NCBI RefSeq assembly: GCF_013002705.1
Contig: NZ_JABEND010000004.1
Span: 186,001 to 250,000 of the forward strand
Reading direction: 5' to 3'
DNA: 64,000 bases
Source of the DNA: Nakamurella aerolata
GTDB taxonomy: Bacteria > Actinomycetota > Actinomycetes > Mycobacteriales > Nakamurellaceae
Under the pieces are notes generated by a model, which was not told the origin of the DNA, did no database searches, and saw only the letters and a program-made list of their open reading frames with translations. Both the position numbers and the translations under genes were made by a program. Below, one piece after another: positions 24,805-33,783 of this stretch (its first letter is position 1; each line of letters starts with the position of its first letter).

Positions 24805-25162
24805 TGCCGGCCCGCCACAGCTGCCACAGCCGCAGCAGCATCACCGCGACGACCACCGCGGTGGACGCCAGAGCCACACTGCCCCAACGGGTTCGCTCCA
24901 ACCTGGCCATCCACAATCCGACCGGCAGCGGGATCAACACACCGGCGGAGTAGGCGATGAAGGTGACCGTCTCGGGTACCGATGCTGGTCCGATCAGCCG
25001 CACCCAGGCGACCACCGACTGCACGGTCAGCAAACCGGTGAGGACAGCGCCCCACCACCACTGCACGGTGTTGACCGGCCGCCGCAGGTATGCCCACAAC
25101 CCGGACCAGGCGGCCAGCAGCAGGCCGGCCGCCATCAGGGTGAAAAGAACGGGATCAAACAC
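24797..25162 (-). CDS. Small integral membrane protein
   Basis: 121 residues, essentially four transmembrane helices: VLFTLMAAGLLLAAWSGLWA, WWWGAVLTGLLTVQSVVAWV, ETVTFIAYSAGVLIPLPVGL and ALASTAVVVAVMLLRLWQLW. No catalytic motif or known domain is apparent. It overlaps the next gene, also a membrane protein, and lies 12 bases downstream of the WYL regulator stop, so all three may be one transcript. Confidence 0.75.
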   Translation of the reverse strand: MFDPVLFTLMAAGLLLAAWSGLWAYLRRPVNTVQWWWGAVLTGLLTVQSVVAWVRLIGPASVPETVTFIAYSAGVLIPLPVGLWMARLERTRWGSVALASTAVVVAVMLLRLWQLWRAGSA

Positions 25163-25174
25163 GGTGCTTGCAAC

Positions 25175-26230
25175 CTACCGGGATCGACCCGCCGCTCCGG
25201 CCGCGGCCGGCTGCCCGGCACCGCCAGACGTAGGGTCCGCCGCCGGGCCGGACGCCTGGGGTGCGGGCCGGGCGGCCAGGGTGGCTGCTCGGGCGGCGAG
25301 TCGGGACAGCTCGTCCCGCAGCGCGTCCGGGCCCAGCACCCGAACAGCGGCGTCCAGGCCGAGCAGCCAGCGTGCGATCTGCGGCAGATGCTCCGGCTGC
25401 GCGAGGATCAGCCCGGCGGCGCCGTCGGGATGCGGGGTCAGCTCCAGCCGGTACGCGGGCGCCAGCGCCCTGGCCTGGTCCGGCTCCAGCCCGAGGACGA
25501 ACTCGCAACGCAGCGGGTCCGCTGCCCAGCTGCGCACCCCTGCCGCCACCAGGTCGGCCGCGGTGGCCGCGGTGAACCCCTCGGGGAGCACAACGGCAAT
25601 GTCCGTGTGCCGCACCGTGTTCACCCGGTCGACGCGAAACACCCGCATCCCGCCCCGCAGCCGGCAGAAGCCGACCAGATACCAGTGCCCAGCCATCCGC
25701 AGCACCTGGTACGGATCGACCGGGCGCCGGGTCACCGCGCCGGAACCGGACCGGTACGCCAGCTCCACCCGGCGTCGCCGCGCGACCGCGACGCACAATT
25801 CCAGCAGGGTCTCGGCGCGGACCCGGTCGCTACCAAGCAACGACACCGGCTCCTCGGGCGGCACCTCGGCCAGTGCCGCGACGCGCTCGCCGAAGCGTTC
25901 GCTCAACACCCTGGCGAGGCGCAGGCGGGCCGATGTTGCGACGGCGGCCAGCTCCGGGTCGGCGCCGACGGCACCGAGAGCCAGCGCCAGCGCCAGGGCC
26001 TCGTCCTCGGTGAAGCGCAGCGCCAGCAGGTTCGCGTCACGCACCAACCGCACCCCGCCGCCGCGACCCCGGCGCACCGCCAGCTCGACGCCGGCCTCCC
26101 GTGCCCTGTCCAGATCGCGGCGCACCGTCCGCTCGGTGACGCCCAGTTGTTCGGCCAGTTCGGCGATGGTGGCGCCGGGCACGCCGCGCAGCAGATCCAG
26201 CAACGCCGGCAATCTGTCCACGAAACACAT
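25175..26230 (-). CDS. HTH/WYL-domain transcriptional regulator
   Basis: 351 residues from ATG 26230 (ATG 26251 is an alternative, but it would run into the proposed operator). An N-terminal DeoR-like helix-turn-helix (ATIAELAEQLGVTERTVRRD) leads into a WYL domain with RRPVDPYQVLRMAGHWYLVG and FRVDRVNTVRHTD, then a C-terminal extension domain and a disordered Ala/Gly tail. WYL domains bind oligonucleotides or small ligands and regulate stress, metabolic or defence genes. The gene is divergent from an epoxide hydrolase, with the inverted repeat TGGACA-N5-TGTCCA between them, so it probably controls that gene and itself. Confidence 0.87.
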   Translation of the reverse strand: MCFVDRLPALLDLLRGVPGATIAELAEQLGVTERTVRRDLDRAREAGVELAVRRGRGGGVRLVRDANLLALRFTEDEALALALALGAVGADPELAAVATSARLRLARVLSERFGERVAALAEVPPEEPVSLLGSDRVRAETLLELCVAVARRRRVELAYRSGSGAVTRRPVDPYQVLRMAGHWYLVGFCRLRGGMRVFRVDRVNTVRHTDIAVVLPEGFTAATAADLVAAGVRSWAADPLRCEFVLGLEPDQARALAPAYRLELTPHPDGAAGLILAQPEHLPQIARWLLGLDAAVRVLGPDALRDELSRLAARAATLAARPAPQASGPAADPTSGGAGQPAAAGAAGRSR

Positions 26231-26244
26231 TCTCGCTCCGATTG

Positions 26245-26261
26245 TGGACATTTGCTGTCCA
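26245..26261. promoter_or_regulatory. Candidate WYL-regulator operator
   Basis: TGGACA (26245-26250) and TGTCCA (26256-26261) form an inverted repeat spaced by five bases in the divergent gap between the WYL regulator and the epoxide hydrolase. An additional TGTCCA half-site lies at 26215-26220 inside the regulator gene. The position suits autoregulation. Confidence 0.45.
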
Positions 26262-26330
26262 GTTTGGTCGATAGCGTCGTCGAGGTAAGCCGACCCCGCC
26301 GCCGAGGCACCGATCGAAACGAGGCAGCAG

Positions 26331-27560
26331 ATGAGCATCACCCCGTACCAGCTCACCGTCACCGACGAGCAACTCGCCGACCTGCGCCGGCGGCTGGCCG
26401 ACACCCGCTTTCCGGACGGAGCGCCGAACCCCGACTTCGCGCGGGGCACCTCGGGGGAGTACCTGCGTGAGCTGGTGGGCTACTGGCTCAGCAGCTACGA
26501 CTGGCGCCGAGAGCAGGCGCGGCTCAACGAGATTCCGCAGTTCATCGCCGAGCTTCCGCTGCCAGAGCCGGCCGAGGCACCCGGCAGCGAGTCCGGCACC
26601 GCACCGTCAACCGGTGGGACGTCCGGCACGGTGCGGCTGCACTTTCTGCACAGGGTCAGCTCGCGCGCCGATGCCCGGCCGCTGCTGCTGATCCACGGCT
26701 GGCCGGACACGCCGTTCCGCTACCGGCGGATGCTGGATGCGCTGGCCGAGCCGGACGATCCGCAGAGCCCGGCATTCCATGTTGTCGCCCCCGCCATTCC
26801 CGGCTTCCCGCTCTCCGGCGGCCCGGCGCGCTCGCCGCAGCAGGTGGCCGACCTGTTCGCCGAGCTGATGCGAGAGCTTGGCTATCAGCAGTTCATGGTC
26901 GGCGGTGGCGACTGGGGCGCCGACATCGCCCCGCGCATCGCCAGGCAGCACCCTGACGCCGTCACCGGCTTGTTCCTCACCAACGTCGAGTACCCGACCG
27001 GGCAGGAATCCGATCTCAGCGAGGCCGAGCAGCAGTACGCCGGCTTCATCCAGCAGTGGTTCATGACCCAGGGTGGCTACGCGCTGGTGCAGTCGACCAA
27101 GCCGCAGATCGTCGGGCCGGCCCTTGCCGACTCGCCGGCCGGGCTGGCGGCTTTCCAGCTCGGGTTGATCGACACCGGCGCCGACGAGCACGACGTCGAG
27201 AGTGCCTTCGGTGGCCGGGACGAGCTGATCACCAACTTCTGCCTCTACTGGTTCAGCAACACCGCCGGTTCGGCAGCCGACATGTATTACCAGGCAGCGG
27301 TTTCCGGGCCGGGTTGGGGCGAACCGGCGCCGGCGGCACCGGCCGCACCCGCCGCCGTGGCGATCTTCCCGAGGGAGGCGCCGTCACCCCGCGAGTGGTG
27401 CGAGCGGCTGGTGAACGTGGTGCGTTACACGGCGATGCCGCGCGGTGGACACTTTGCCGCCCTTGAGGTTCCGGACGACCTCGTTGCCGAGTTGCGGGCG
27501 TTCGCCGGCCAGCTCGACGAGCCACAGTCGCAGTCGCAGCCACAGTCGCAGCCGCGGTAG
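26331..27560 (+). CDS. Epoxide hydrolase family alpha/beta hydrolase
   Basis: 409 residues. The N-terminal ~110 are the EHN lid domain (LADLRRRLADTRFPDG, YWLSSYDWRREQARLNEIPQ). The alpha/beta core has the oxyanion motif LLLIHGWPDTPF, the nucleophile elbow GGGDWGADIAPRIA with Asp near residue 193, and a C-terminal RGGHFAALEVPDDL holding the catalytic His (about 373). This matches eukaryotic-type/juvenile-hormone-like epoxide hydrolases that turn epoxides into diols. A disordered insert (residues ~85-100) and a Gln/Ser/Pro repeat at the C-terminus are extra. Divergent from the WYL regulator, which likely represses it. Confidence 0.9.
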   Translation: MSITPYQLTVTDEQLADLRRRLADTRFPDGAPNPDFARGTSGEYLRELVGYWLSSYDWRREQARLNEIPQFIAELPLPEPAEAPGSESGTAPSTGGTSGTVRLHFLHRVSSRADARPLLLIHGWPDTPFRYRRMLDALAEPDDPQSPAFHVVAPAIPGFPLSGGPARSPQQVADLFAELMRELGYQQFMVGGGDWGADIAPRIARQHPDAVTGLFLTNVEYPTGQESDLSEAEQQYAGFIQQWFMTQGGYALVQSTKPQIVGPALADSPAGLAAFQLGLIDTGADEHDVESAFGGRDELITNFCLYWFSNTAGSAADMYYQAAVSGPGWGEPAPAAPAAPAAVAIFPREAPSPREWCERLVNVVRYTAMPRGGHFAALEVPDDLVAELRAFAGQLDEPQSQSQPQSQPR

Positions 27561-27570
27561 GACGGAGCTG

Positions 27571-28872
27571 CTACACGTATCGCGGTCGGCCGGCCAGCGC
27601 GCCGAAGACCATCTGCAGCAGCCAGATCGCCAGCAGCATCAGCAGCGACGCCGTCCATCCGGAGGTCAGGTCGTGCAGCACGCCGAACGCGAACGGGCCG
27701 ACGGCGGCGAGCAGGTAGCCGAAACCTTGTGCCATCCCGGACAGTTGCGCGGTTTCGCTGCCGGTGCGGGCGCGCAGCGCAATCACGGTGAGCGCCAACG
27801 AGAAAACGCTCATCCCGATGCCGATCAGCACGCTCCACAGCAGCGGCGCCGCGGCGGGCGCGACGATCATCCCGATGACGCCCGCGATGCCGGACACTCC
27901 GAGACCGACGATCCATCCGCTCTGGCTGCCGCGGCGCGCCGCGGCAGCCGGCACCACCAGGCTGATCGGCACCGCGATCAGCGAGATCAGGCCGAGCAGC
28001 AACCCGGCGTTGCCCTTGCTCACCCCCGCGTCGATGAACACCTTGGGCAGCCAGCCCATCACCACATAGGCAATAAATGATTGGAGACCGAAGAACAGCG
28101 TGACGATCCAGGCCAGCCGGCGGCGCAGCATCGAGCTGCCGTGCGCCTTCGGGCCGACAACGCCGACCCGCGGGCCGGAACGACCGGCGGCCACCAGCCA
28201 GAGCGCCAGCGCGACGGCGGCCAGCACCGTCCAGGCGCCGAGCGCCTGCCGCCAGCCACCCAGTGCCGATTCCAGCGGCGGGCTGGCTGCCGAGCCGGCG
28301 GCGCCACCGAACTGCAGCGCTGCGGTGTAGACGCCCGTCATCAGCCCGATCCTGGCCGGGAACGAGCTCTTCACCACCACCGGCAGCAGCACGTTCGCCA
28401 GCGCGATGCCGCCCGTCGCAACCAGGGTCCCGGCGAGCACCAGCCACGACCCGTCCAGCACCCTGACCACCAGGCCGACGGCCAGCACGGTCAACGCCAT
28501 GGCGATCGCGCCGCGGATGCCGATCCGCCGCGCCAGCGCCGGCGCCGCGCCACCGGCCGCGGCGAAACACAACCCGGGCAGCGTGGTGAGCACGCTGGCC
28601 CACAACACCGACGTGCTCAGCTCACCGCGCATGTCGTCCAGCAGCGGCCCGACGCTGGTGATCGCTGGTCGCAGGTTCACCGCGACCAGCACCACTGCCG
28701 CGGCCAGCAGGGCGCCGCCGGCGACGCGGGCGCCGGCCATGCCGGTGTCGACCGGTGGGTCCGTGACGGTCGTCTCCAGGCTTGGGTCGAGCTCCAGCTC
28801 CGCGCCGGACTCCGTGCCGAAACACGCGTCCGAACGTGCGTCGACAGGTGGCTGGGCGGGCGTGGTGGTCAC
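27571..28872 (-). CDS. CynX/NimT-type MFS transporter
   Basis: 433 residues from GTG 28872 (no ATG is available in frame nearby). After a ~45-residue polar N-terminus the first helix reads ALLAAAVVLVAVNLRPAITS; the NLRPAI(T/A)S motif followed by VGPLL marks the CynX/NimT cyanate/nitroimidazole transporter branch of MFS. Twelve helices follow, ending in LLMLLAIWLLQMVFGAL. Divergent from a FadR-type regulator with 57 bases between starts, which is the likely control. The substrate, probably a small organic anion or drug, is not determined. Confidence 0.88.
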   Translation of the reverse strand: MTTTPAQPPVDARSDACFGTESGAELELDPSLETTVTDPPVDTGMAGARVAGGALLAAAVVLVAVNLRPAITSVGPLLDDMRGELSTSVLWASVLTTLPGLCFAAAGGAAPALARRIGIRGAIAMALTVLAVGLVVRVLDGSWLVLAGTLVATGGIALANVLLPVVVKSSFPARIGLMTGVYTAALQFGGAAGSAASPPLESALGGWRQALGAWTVLAAVALALWLVAAGRSGPRVGVVGPKAHGSSMLRRRLAWIVTLFFGLQSFIAYVVMGWLPKVFIDAGVSKGNAGLLLGLISLIAVPISLVVPAAAARRGSQSGWIVGLGVSGIAGVIGMIVAPAAAPLLWSVLIGIGMSVFSLALTVIALRARTGSETAQLSGMAQGFGYLLAAVGPFAFGVLHDLTSGWTASLLMLLAIWLLQMVFGALAGRPRYV

Positions 28873-28929
28873 CGAACCATGCTGGCATAGATAGGATGAT
28901 TGGATGAATGCCGTGAGCTGGGGCCCGTT

Positions 28930-29715
28930 GTGGGATTGACCACCGCGCAGCGCGCCGGCCTGGTCGACCAGGTGATCGAGCAGCTCCGCGCCGGGATCAC
29001 CGGTGGCGAATGGCCGGTGGGCGAGCGCATCCCCACCGAACCGGCCCTCGTCGCCCAGCTCGGCGTCGGCCGCAACACCGTCAGGGAGGCGGTCAGGGCG
29101 CTCGCGCACGTCGGGCTGCTCGAGGTGAGGCAGGGCGACGGCACCTACGTCCGGGCGACCAGTGAGATGGCCGGGGCCATCCGCCGGCTGTGCGCACCGG
29201 AGCTGCGAGAGGTGCTGCAGGTGCGCCGCGCCCTCGAGGTGGACGGTGCCAGGTTGGCCGGCACCGCGCGCACCGACGCCGATCTGGTCGAGCTGCGCCG
29301 GCTGCTGAAGCGCCGAGACTCCGCCTGGGACAAGCTTTCTCAGGACGCCGCGCAGGACGCCGCGCGGGATGCCGGCAAGCCGGGCCGCTCCGGCGGCAAC
29401 GCCCGCGACAGCGGCGACGAGTTCGCGCGCGCCGACACCGCGTTCCACTCCGCGGTGGTGCGCAGCGGTCACAACGACCTGTTGTTCCAGATGCATCGGG
29501 GTCTGCTGGAAGCGATCACCGCCAGCGTGGCCACCACCAGCGAGCTCCCCGGCCTCGCGGCGCCGGCTGACGGCACCCTGCCACGCCGGCAGGCCGAGCA
29601 GGTGCGGCATCGCCGCCTGGTCGACGCGATCGCCGACGCCGACCCCGACCGCGCCGCCGCGGAGGCGACCGATTTTCTCGACGAGTTGTTGGCGCTGGTC
29701 GACCCCGCCGACTGA
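28930..29715 (+). CDS. GntR/FadR-subfamily transcriptional regulator
   Basis: 261 residues from GTG 28930; a TTG at 28900 would add ten residues. The winged HTH is complete (GEWPVGERIPTEPALVAQLG, then VGRNTVREAVRALAHVGLLE). The FadR-type all-helical C-terminal domain has the metal/ligand motif DTAFHSAVVRSGHNDLL and a second HRRLVDAIADADPDRA segment. A disordered insert of ~30 residues (residues 136-165) lies between helices of the ligand domain. TAGGAT at 28892-28897 is a plausible -10. It probably controls the divergent transporter, with a carboxylate-type ligand. Confidence 0.88.
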   Translation: MGLTTAQRAGLVDQVIEQLRAGITGGEWPVGERIPTEPALVAQLGVGRNTVREAVRALAHVGLLEVRQGDGTYVRATSEMAGAIRRLCAPELREVLQVRRALEVDGARLAGTARTDADLVELRRLLKRRDSAWDKLSQDAAQDAARDAGKPGRSGGNARDSGDEFARADTAFHSAVVRSGHNDLLFQMHRGLLEAITASVATTSELPGLAAPADGTLPRRQAEQVRHRRLVDAIADADPDRAAAEATDFLDELLALVDPAD

Positions 29716-29750
29716 GCGGCTCGGCTCCGCGGCGTTGCTACCGTCGCGGT

Positions 29751-31856
29751 GTGTCCCGGCCTTCCCCCGAACAGCTGCCGACCGAGCCGTTTGCAGCACC
29801 AGCCACCAGCGGCAACCAGCGACCCGGCCGGCTGGCCATGGCCGGGACCGGGCTGCTGGCCGCCGGTGCGGTGCTGGCCGCGATCACCGCAGCGCTGGGC
29901 GTGGTGTCCGGCGACGTGCCCGACTCGGTGGCCGCCGCCGCCGCCGCGGCCCTTGCCGGGTTGCTGCCGGCGCTGATAGCGGTGGCACTGACGCTGTCGC
30001 GCCCGCAGTGGGGCGCCGCCGTCACCGCCGGTGCCGGCATCATCAGCCTTGGGCGGCTCTGCGCCGATCTCGCGGTGCTCTGGCAGCCGGCGTCGGTGGC
30101 CCGCCCCGAGCTGTTCTATCCGCTGTCCGGGCGGGCATTTCCGTTGCGCGTCAACGGTATTGCGGCCCTGCTGCCGGTCGCCGATCTGCTGATGGTGCTC
30201 GGCGGGGTGCTGGCGGCGCGGGCGTTGACCCGCTGGCTTGCCGACCGGGCCGACGACCTCGACCAGCCGGAACGTCCCAGCAACGGCGCCCTGCTCGGCG
30301 CCGGTTTCCTCGCGCTGGCGTTGCTGGGCGTCGGGGCCGCGCAGAATCCGTACGCCGGCGGGTACATCGTTGCGCGAAACTCGTTGCCCGGCACCGACAT
30401 CGGGTCGCTGGCGCTGCCGTTCGTCGTGGTGCTCATCGCGCTGGCCGCGGTGATCCTGTCCGGCACGTTGCCGCGCGCGTTGGCGGTGTCGCTGCTCGGC
30501 GGAATGGCTGCGACGGCGGTGGTTCCGGCCGTGGTGGCGCTGTGGGTGGCGGCGTCCGGTGCCCCGGTGGAGCTGACGTCTGGTCCGGTGGTGCTGTTGA
30601 TCGGCGGCATCGCCTTGACCCTCACCGGCCTGACCTCAGCCACCCGCTGGCGGCGACCCGTTGACGCCACCGGCCCGGACGCCGCCGGCCATCGCGCTGC
30701 CGGTGCCGCCGGTGCCGACGATGCGGCCGGTGACGCCGGCGGGCCGTCCAGCGATTACCTGGCGCCGACCCCTGACGCCACGCGTTGGCCGCTGCTGGCC
30801 GCTGCCGCCGCAGCCGCCGTTGCGGGAGTCGCCGCGCTGGTGGGCGCCGCTGTGCCGCGGCTGTTGGCCGACGGCGCTCGGCCGGCGGCCGCGGCCGCCG
30901 ATGCCTCCGGCGTCGGTGACGTGTTCGGCGGCGTCAGCGCCGCGGCGGGTGCGGTGCTGCTGCTTGCCGCCGTCGCCACGTTGTCCGGTCTGCTGCCGGC
31001 GGCCGCAGCACCGGGACGGTGCGGTCGCGGCGCGCTGCTGGTGCTGTGGGCGGTGCCGGCGCTGGCGGTGGCCGCACCGCTGACCGTGCTGAGCTCGTTG
31101 CAGACGGCGACGGCAGAGGCCGACCGGGCCATCGCCGGCAGTCCTGACCTGGCGCCCGAGCTCGGCGGTGTGGTGCGGTGGACGGCCGGGCCCGGCCTCT
31201 ACCTGCTCGGTCTGGCCGCGCTGTTCGCGGTGGTCGCGGCGCTGCTGGCGTTGCTGGCCCAGTCGGCGTCGGAACAATCGGCGTCGGAACAGTCGGCGTC
31301 GGAACAGTCGGCGTCGGAACAATCGGCACCCGAGGGCGAGTCGAGCGGCGCCGCGACCGACCGGTCCGACGGCGCCGAGCTCACTGACCTCTCCAAGGCC
31401 GGGCCGGCCTGGCAGCTGCCCGCGCTGGTCGCCGTCGGAGTGATCGCGACGCTGGCGTTGCTGGCACCGCCGCTGTACCGGATCGACGGGCCGGCCGGCT
31501 CGGTCGGCAACAGCCAGGGTGGCCTGTTCGACACCGGTGACGGCGCGGTCTGGGCGCAGTGGCTGCTGGCCGCGGCCTGCTGCGTTGCCATCGCGGTGAC
31601 GGCGGGCGCGCTCCGCGCCGAGGCGCCGCCCGGGCGCCGGATGCTCGCCGCCGGCAGCCTGTTGGGCGCCGCGGCGGCCACCGCGGTGCGTCAGCTGGTT
31701 CCCGCCACGGTTCCGGACGCGGTGGCCGGTGCCGGCAGCTGGTGCGGTTGGCTGCTTGCCGGTGTGCTGCTGGCCGGTGCCGTACTGCTGGTGGTGGCCG
31801 GGCGTGGGGAGTCCTATCCATCCCGAAACCGCCTGCGGCAGCGGCAGAACGGCTAG
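29751..31856 (+). CDS. Large multi-spanning membrane protein, unknown function
   Basis: 701 residues from GTG 29751. I count about fifteen hydrophobic segments, starting with LAMAGTGLLAAGAVLAAITA and ending with WLLAGVLLAGAVLLVVA. Two hydrophilic stretches break the membrane part: residues ~305-345 and ~505-545. The second contains four to five copies of SEQSA. No transporter, enzyme or secretion motif is recognisable. The C-terminal tail is Arg/Gln-rich. It precedes a lone WXG100 gene by 113 bases, but it lacks features of ESX core components (no FtsK, mycosin or EccD signature). Function unknown. Confidence 0.7.
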   Translation: MSRPSPEQLPTEPFAAPATSGNQRPGRLAMAGTGLLAAGAVLAAITAALGVVSGDVPDSVAAAAAAALAGLLPALIAVALTLSRPQWGAAVTAGAGIISLGRLCADLAVLWQPASVARPELFYPLSGRAFPLRVNGIAALLPVADLLMVLGGVLAARALTRWLADRADDLDQPERPSNGALLGAGFLALALLGVGAAQNPYAGGYIVARNSLPGTDIGSLALPFVVVLIALAAVILSGTLPRALAVSLLGGMAATAVVPAVVALWVAASGAPVELTSGPVVLLIGGIALTLTGLTSATRWRRPVDATGPDAAGHRAAGAAGADDAAGDAGGPSSDYLAPTPDATRWPLLAAAAAAAVAGVAALVGAAVPRLLADGARPAAAAADASGVGDVFGGVSAAAGAVLLLAAVATLSGLLPAAAAPGRCGRGALLVLWAVPALAVAAPLTVLSSLQTATAEADRAIAGSPDLAPELGGVVRWTAGPGLYLLGLAALFAVVAALLALLAQSASEQSASEQSASEQSASEQSAPEGESSGAATDRSDGAELTDLSKAGPAWQLPALVAVGVIATLALLAPPLYRIDGPAGSVGNSQGGLFDTGDGAVWAQWLLAAACCVAIAVTAGALRAEAPPGRRMLAAGSLLGAAAATAVRQLVPATVPDAVAGAGSWCGWLLAGVLLAGAVLLVVAGRGESYPSRNRLRQRQNG
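31262..31326 (+). repeat. 15-bp in-frame minisatellite
   Basis: Four units of TCGGCGTCGGAACA(A/G) encode Ser-Ala-Ser-Glu-Gln repeats in a loop of the large membrane protein. Unit length is a multiple of three, so copy-number change keeps the frame. Confidence 0.8.
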
Positions 31857-31969
31857 CGTCGGTGCCGTACCGAGAAAGCCGGGAGACCGGTACCGGTGGC
31901 GCAACAACCAGTACAACAAGTACGGACCGACCAGCAACGGGTTGGCTTAGCGAGTGAGGTGACGCCGAA

Positions 31970-32302
31970 ATGCAGGCAGCGGCAAGTGGTGGGGGCGGCG
32001 GGGGCGGATCGGCCGCCGGCTGCCTGGCGTTCCACAACGGCACGGCCGACACCGTGCACGGCAGCCTTGGGGGGCAGAAGAGTGCGCTGGCCGGGCTGAT
32101 CAAGGACCTTGACGGTTTCGTGCAGTCGCTGGGCGCCAGCTGGGAAGGTGAGTACGACATCTACCAGGCCATCTACAAGAACTGGAGCACCAGCGCAGAT
32201 CAGGTGCTGAAGCTGCTCGACGGTTGCTACCAGGCCATCAACGCGAGCAAGAACGCGGTGGTCGAGATGCGCACCGCCGTCGCGAAGGTCGTCCCGAAGT
32301 AG
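31970..32302 (+). CDS. WXG100-family (ESAT-6-like) protein
   Basis: 110 residues. After a Gly-rich N-terminus, two helices flank the turn motif in LGASWEGEYDIYQAIYKNWS (W-E-G), the WXG100 signature. The C-terminal helix (LLDGCYQAINASKNAVVEMR) lacks a clear Y-x-x-x-D/E export signal, and the sequence has a Cys in each helix (AAGCLAFH, LDGCYQA), unusual for the family. These proteins are type VII secretion substrates or chaperone partners that pair as helical hairpin dimers. No second WXG100 gene or ESX machinery is in the window, so it would be secreted by a system elsewhere or act as a homodimer. Confidence 0.82.
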   Translation: MQAAASGGGGGGGSAAGCLAFHNGTADTVHGSLGGQKSALAGLIKDLDGFVQSLGASWEGEYDIYQAIYKNWSTSADQVLKLLDGCYQAINASKNAVVEMRTAVAKVVPK

Positions 32303-32416
32303 CTCCCCGAACCAGCTCCGTTAAACCAGCGTCCTGAACCAGTGCCAGGACGCGCGGTCGGGGGTACCGGCGCCGGGTCCGGGGCGGCCCGGGTGGGCAA
32401 CCTCACCAGCGCTGGA

Positions 32417-32447
32417 TTGGCCCTGCCAGGTGCGCTCTCGTTAGGGT
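32417..32447 (+). promoter_or_regulatory. Candidate sucC promoter
   Basis: TTGGCC (32417-32422) and TAGGGT (32442-32447) are separated by 19 bases. A start near 32454 would leave a ~130-base 5' untranslated region before the sucC GTG. The rest of the 284-base gap (32303-32586) holds a weak GTCCTG/CAGGAC hairpin (32331-32351) and no gene. Confidence 0.4.
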
Positions 32448-32586
32448 GAATGACGGTCCATCGCAGGGCCGTGGAGTACTCGGCGAGTACGAGAGCCGCG
32501 ATCCGATTCCAGGGTGAAGACCCAGGTGCAGACGCCGGTGGCCACGACCGCGTTGGCTGCCTAACCGCATACCCCTGGGAGATCAC

Positions 32587-33771
32587 GTGGATCTGTACGA
32601 GTACCAGGCCAAGGAGCTGTTCACCAAGCACGGTGTGCCCGCTCCGGCCGGCAAGGTCGTCACCTCGGTGGACGACGCCGTGGCCGCAGCCGAAGAACTC
32701 GGCCTGCCTGTCATGGTCAAGTCGCAAGTCAAGATCGGCGGCCGTGGGAAGGCCGGTGGCGTGAAGTTCGCCGCCACCGCCGACGACGTCCGCACCCACG
32801 CCGGCAACATCCTCGGCCTTGACATCAAGGGCCATGTGACCCGGCAAATCCTGATCACCCCGGCGAGCGAGATCGCCGAGGAGTACTACGTTTCGTTCCT
32901 GCTCGATCGGTCCAACCGCACCTATCTGGCGATGGCCACCCATGAGGGTGGCATGGAGATCGAGCAGCTGGCCGAGGAGCGCCCCGACGCGCTGGCCAAG
33001 ATCCAGATCGACGCCATCAAGGGCGTCGACGCCGACAAGGCCGCCGAGATCGCCGACGCCGGCAAGTTCCCCGCCGAGGTCCGCGACCAGGTGATCGAGG
33101 TACTGCAGGGCCTGTGGAAGGTGTTCACCGAAGAGGACGCCACCCTCGTCGAGGTCAACCCGCTGGTCAAGGACGGCGACGGCAAAGTCGTTGCGCTGGA
33201 CGGGAAAGTCAGCCTTGACGACAACGCCGAGTTCCGTCATCCCGACCACGAGGCGCTGGCCGACGACACCGCGGGCGACCCGCTGGAGGCCAGGGCCAAG
33301 GAGCTCGACCTCAACTACGTCAAGCTGGACGGCGAGGTCGGCATCATCGGCAACGGCGCCGGTCTGGTGATGAGCACCCTCGACGTTGTGGCCTACGCCG
33401 GTGCGAAGCACGGCGACGTCAAACCCGCGAACTTCCTCGACATCGGCGGCGGCGCCAACGCCAAGGTGATGGCCAACGGGCTCGACATCATCCTCGGCGA
33501 CGAGCAGGTGAAGTCGGTGTTCGTCAACGTGTTCGGCGGCATCACCGCCTGCGACGAGGTCGCCAACGGCATTGTCGGTGCGCTCGATCTGCTCGGCGAC
33601 GCCGCCACCAAGCCGCTCGTCGTCCGGCTCGACGGCAACCGGGTGGAGGAGGGCCGCAAGATCCTCAACGACCGCAACCACCCGCTCGTCACCCAGGCCG
33701 AAACCATGGACGCCGGCGCCGACATGGCCGCGGCGGCGGCGCAGAACGCCTCGGCGCAGCCGAGCAAGTGA
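32587..33771 (+). CDS. sucC: Succinyl-CoA synthetase beta subunit
   Basis: 394 residues, GTG start with GGGAG nearby. ATP-grasp enzyme of the TCA cycle that with SucD interconverts succinyl-CoA and succinate with substrate-level phosphorylation. It shows the expected N-terminus ([20 protein letters not shown]), the nucleotide loop [21 protein letters not shown] (metal-binding Glu/Asn) and the C-terminal [14 protein letters not shown] segment. It lies 12 bases before sucD, as in most bacteria. Confidence 0.97.
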   Translation: MDLYEYQAKELFTKHGVPAPAGKVVTSVDDAVAAAEELGLPVMVKSQVKIGGRGKAGGVKFAATADDVRTHAGNILGLDIKGHVTRQILITPASEIAEEYYVSFLLDRSNRTYLAMATHEGGMEIEQLAEERPDALAKIQIDAIKGVDADKAAEIADAGKFPAEVRDQVIEVLQGLWKVFTEEDATLVEVNPLVKDGDGKVVALDGKVSLDDNAEFRHPDHEALADDTAGDPLEARAKELDLNYVKLDGEVGIIGNGAGLVMSTLDVVAYAGAKHGDVKPANFLDIGGGANAKVMANGLDIILGDEQVKSVFVNVFGGITACDEVANGIVGALDLLGDAATKPLVVRLDGNRVEEGRKILNDRNHPLVTQAETMDAGADMAAAAAQNASAQPSK

Positions 33772-33783
33772 GGATCTGAACCA

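Noticed and set aside
24680-26470. 596-residue plus-strand frame opposite the membrane proteins and WYL regulator
   Set aside because: Gln/His/Arg-rich shadow; the minus-strand genes have clear domains, overlaps and an operator.
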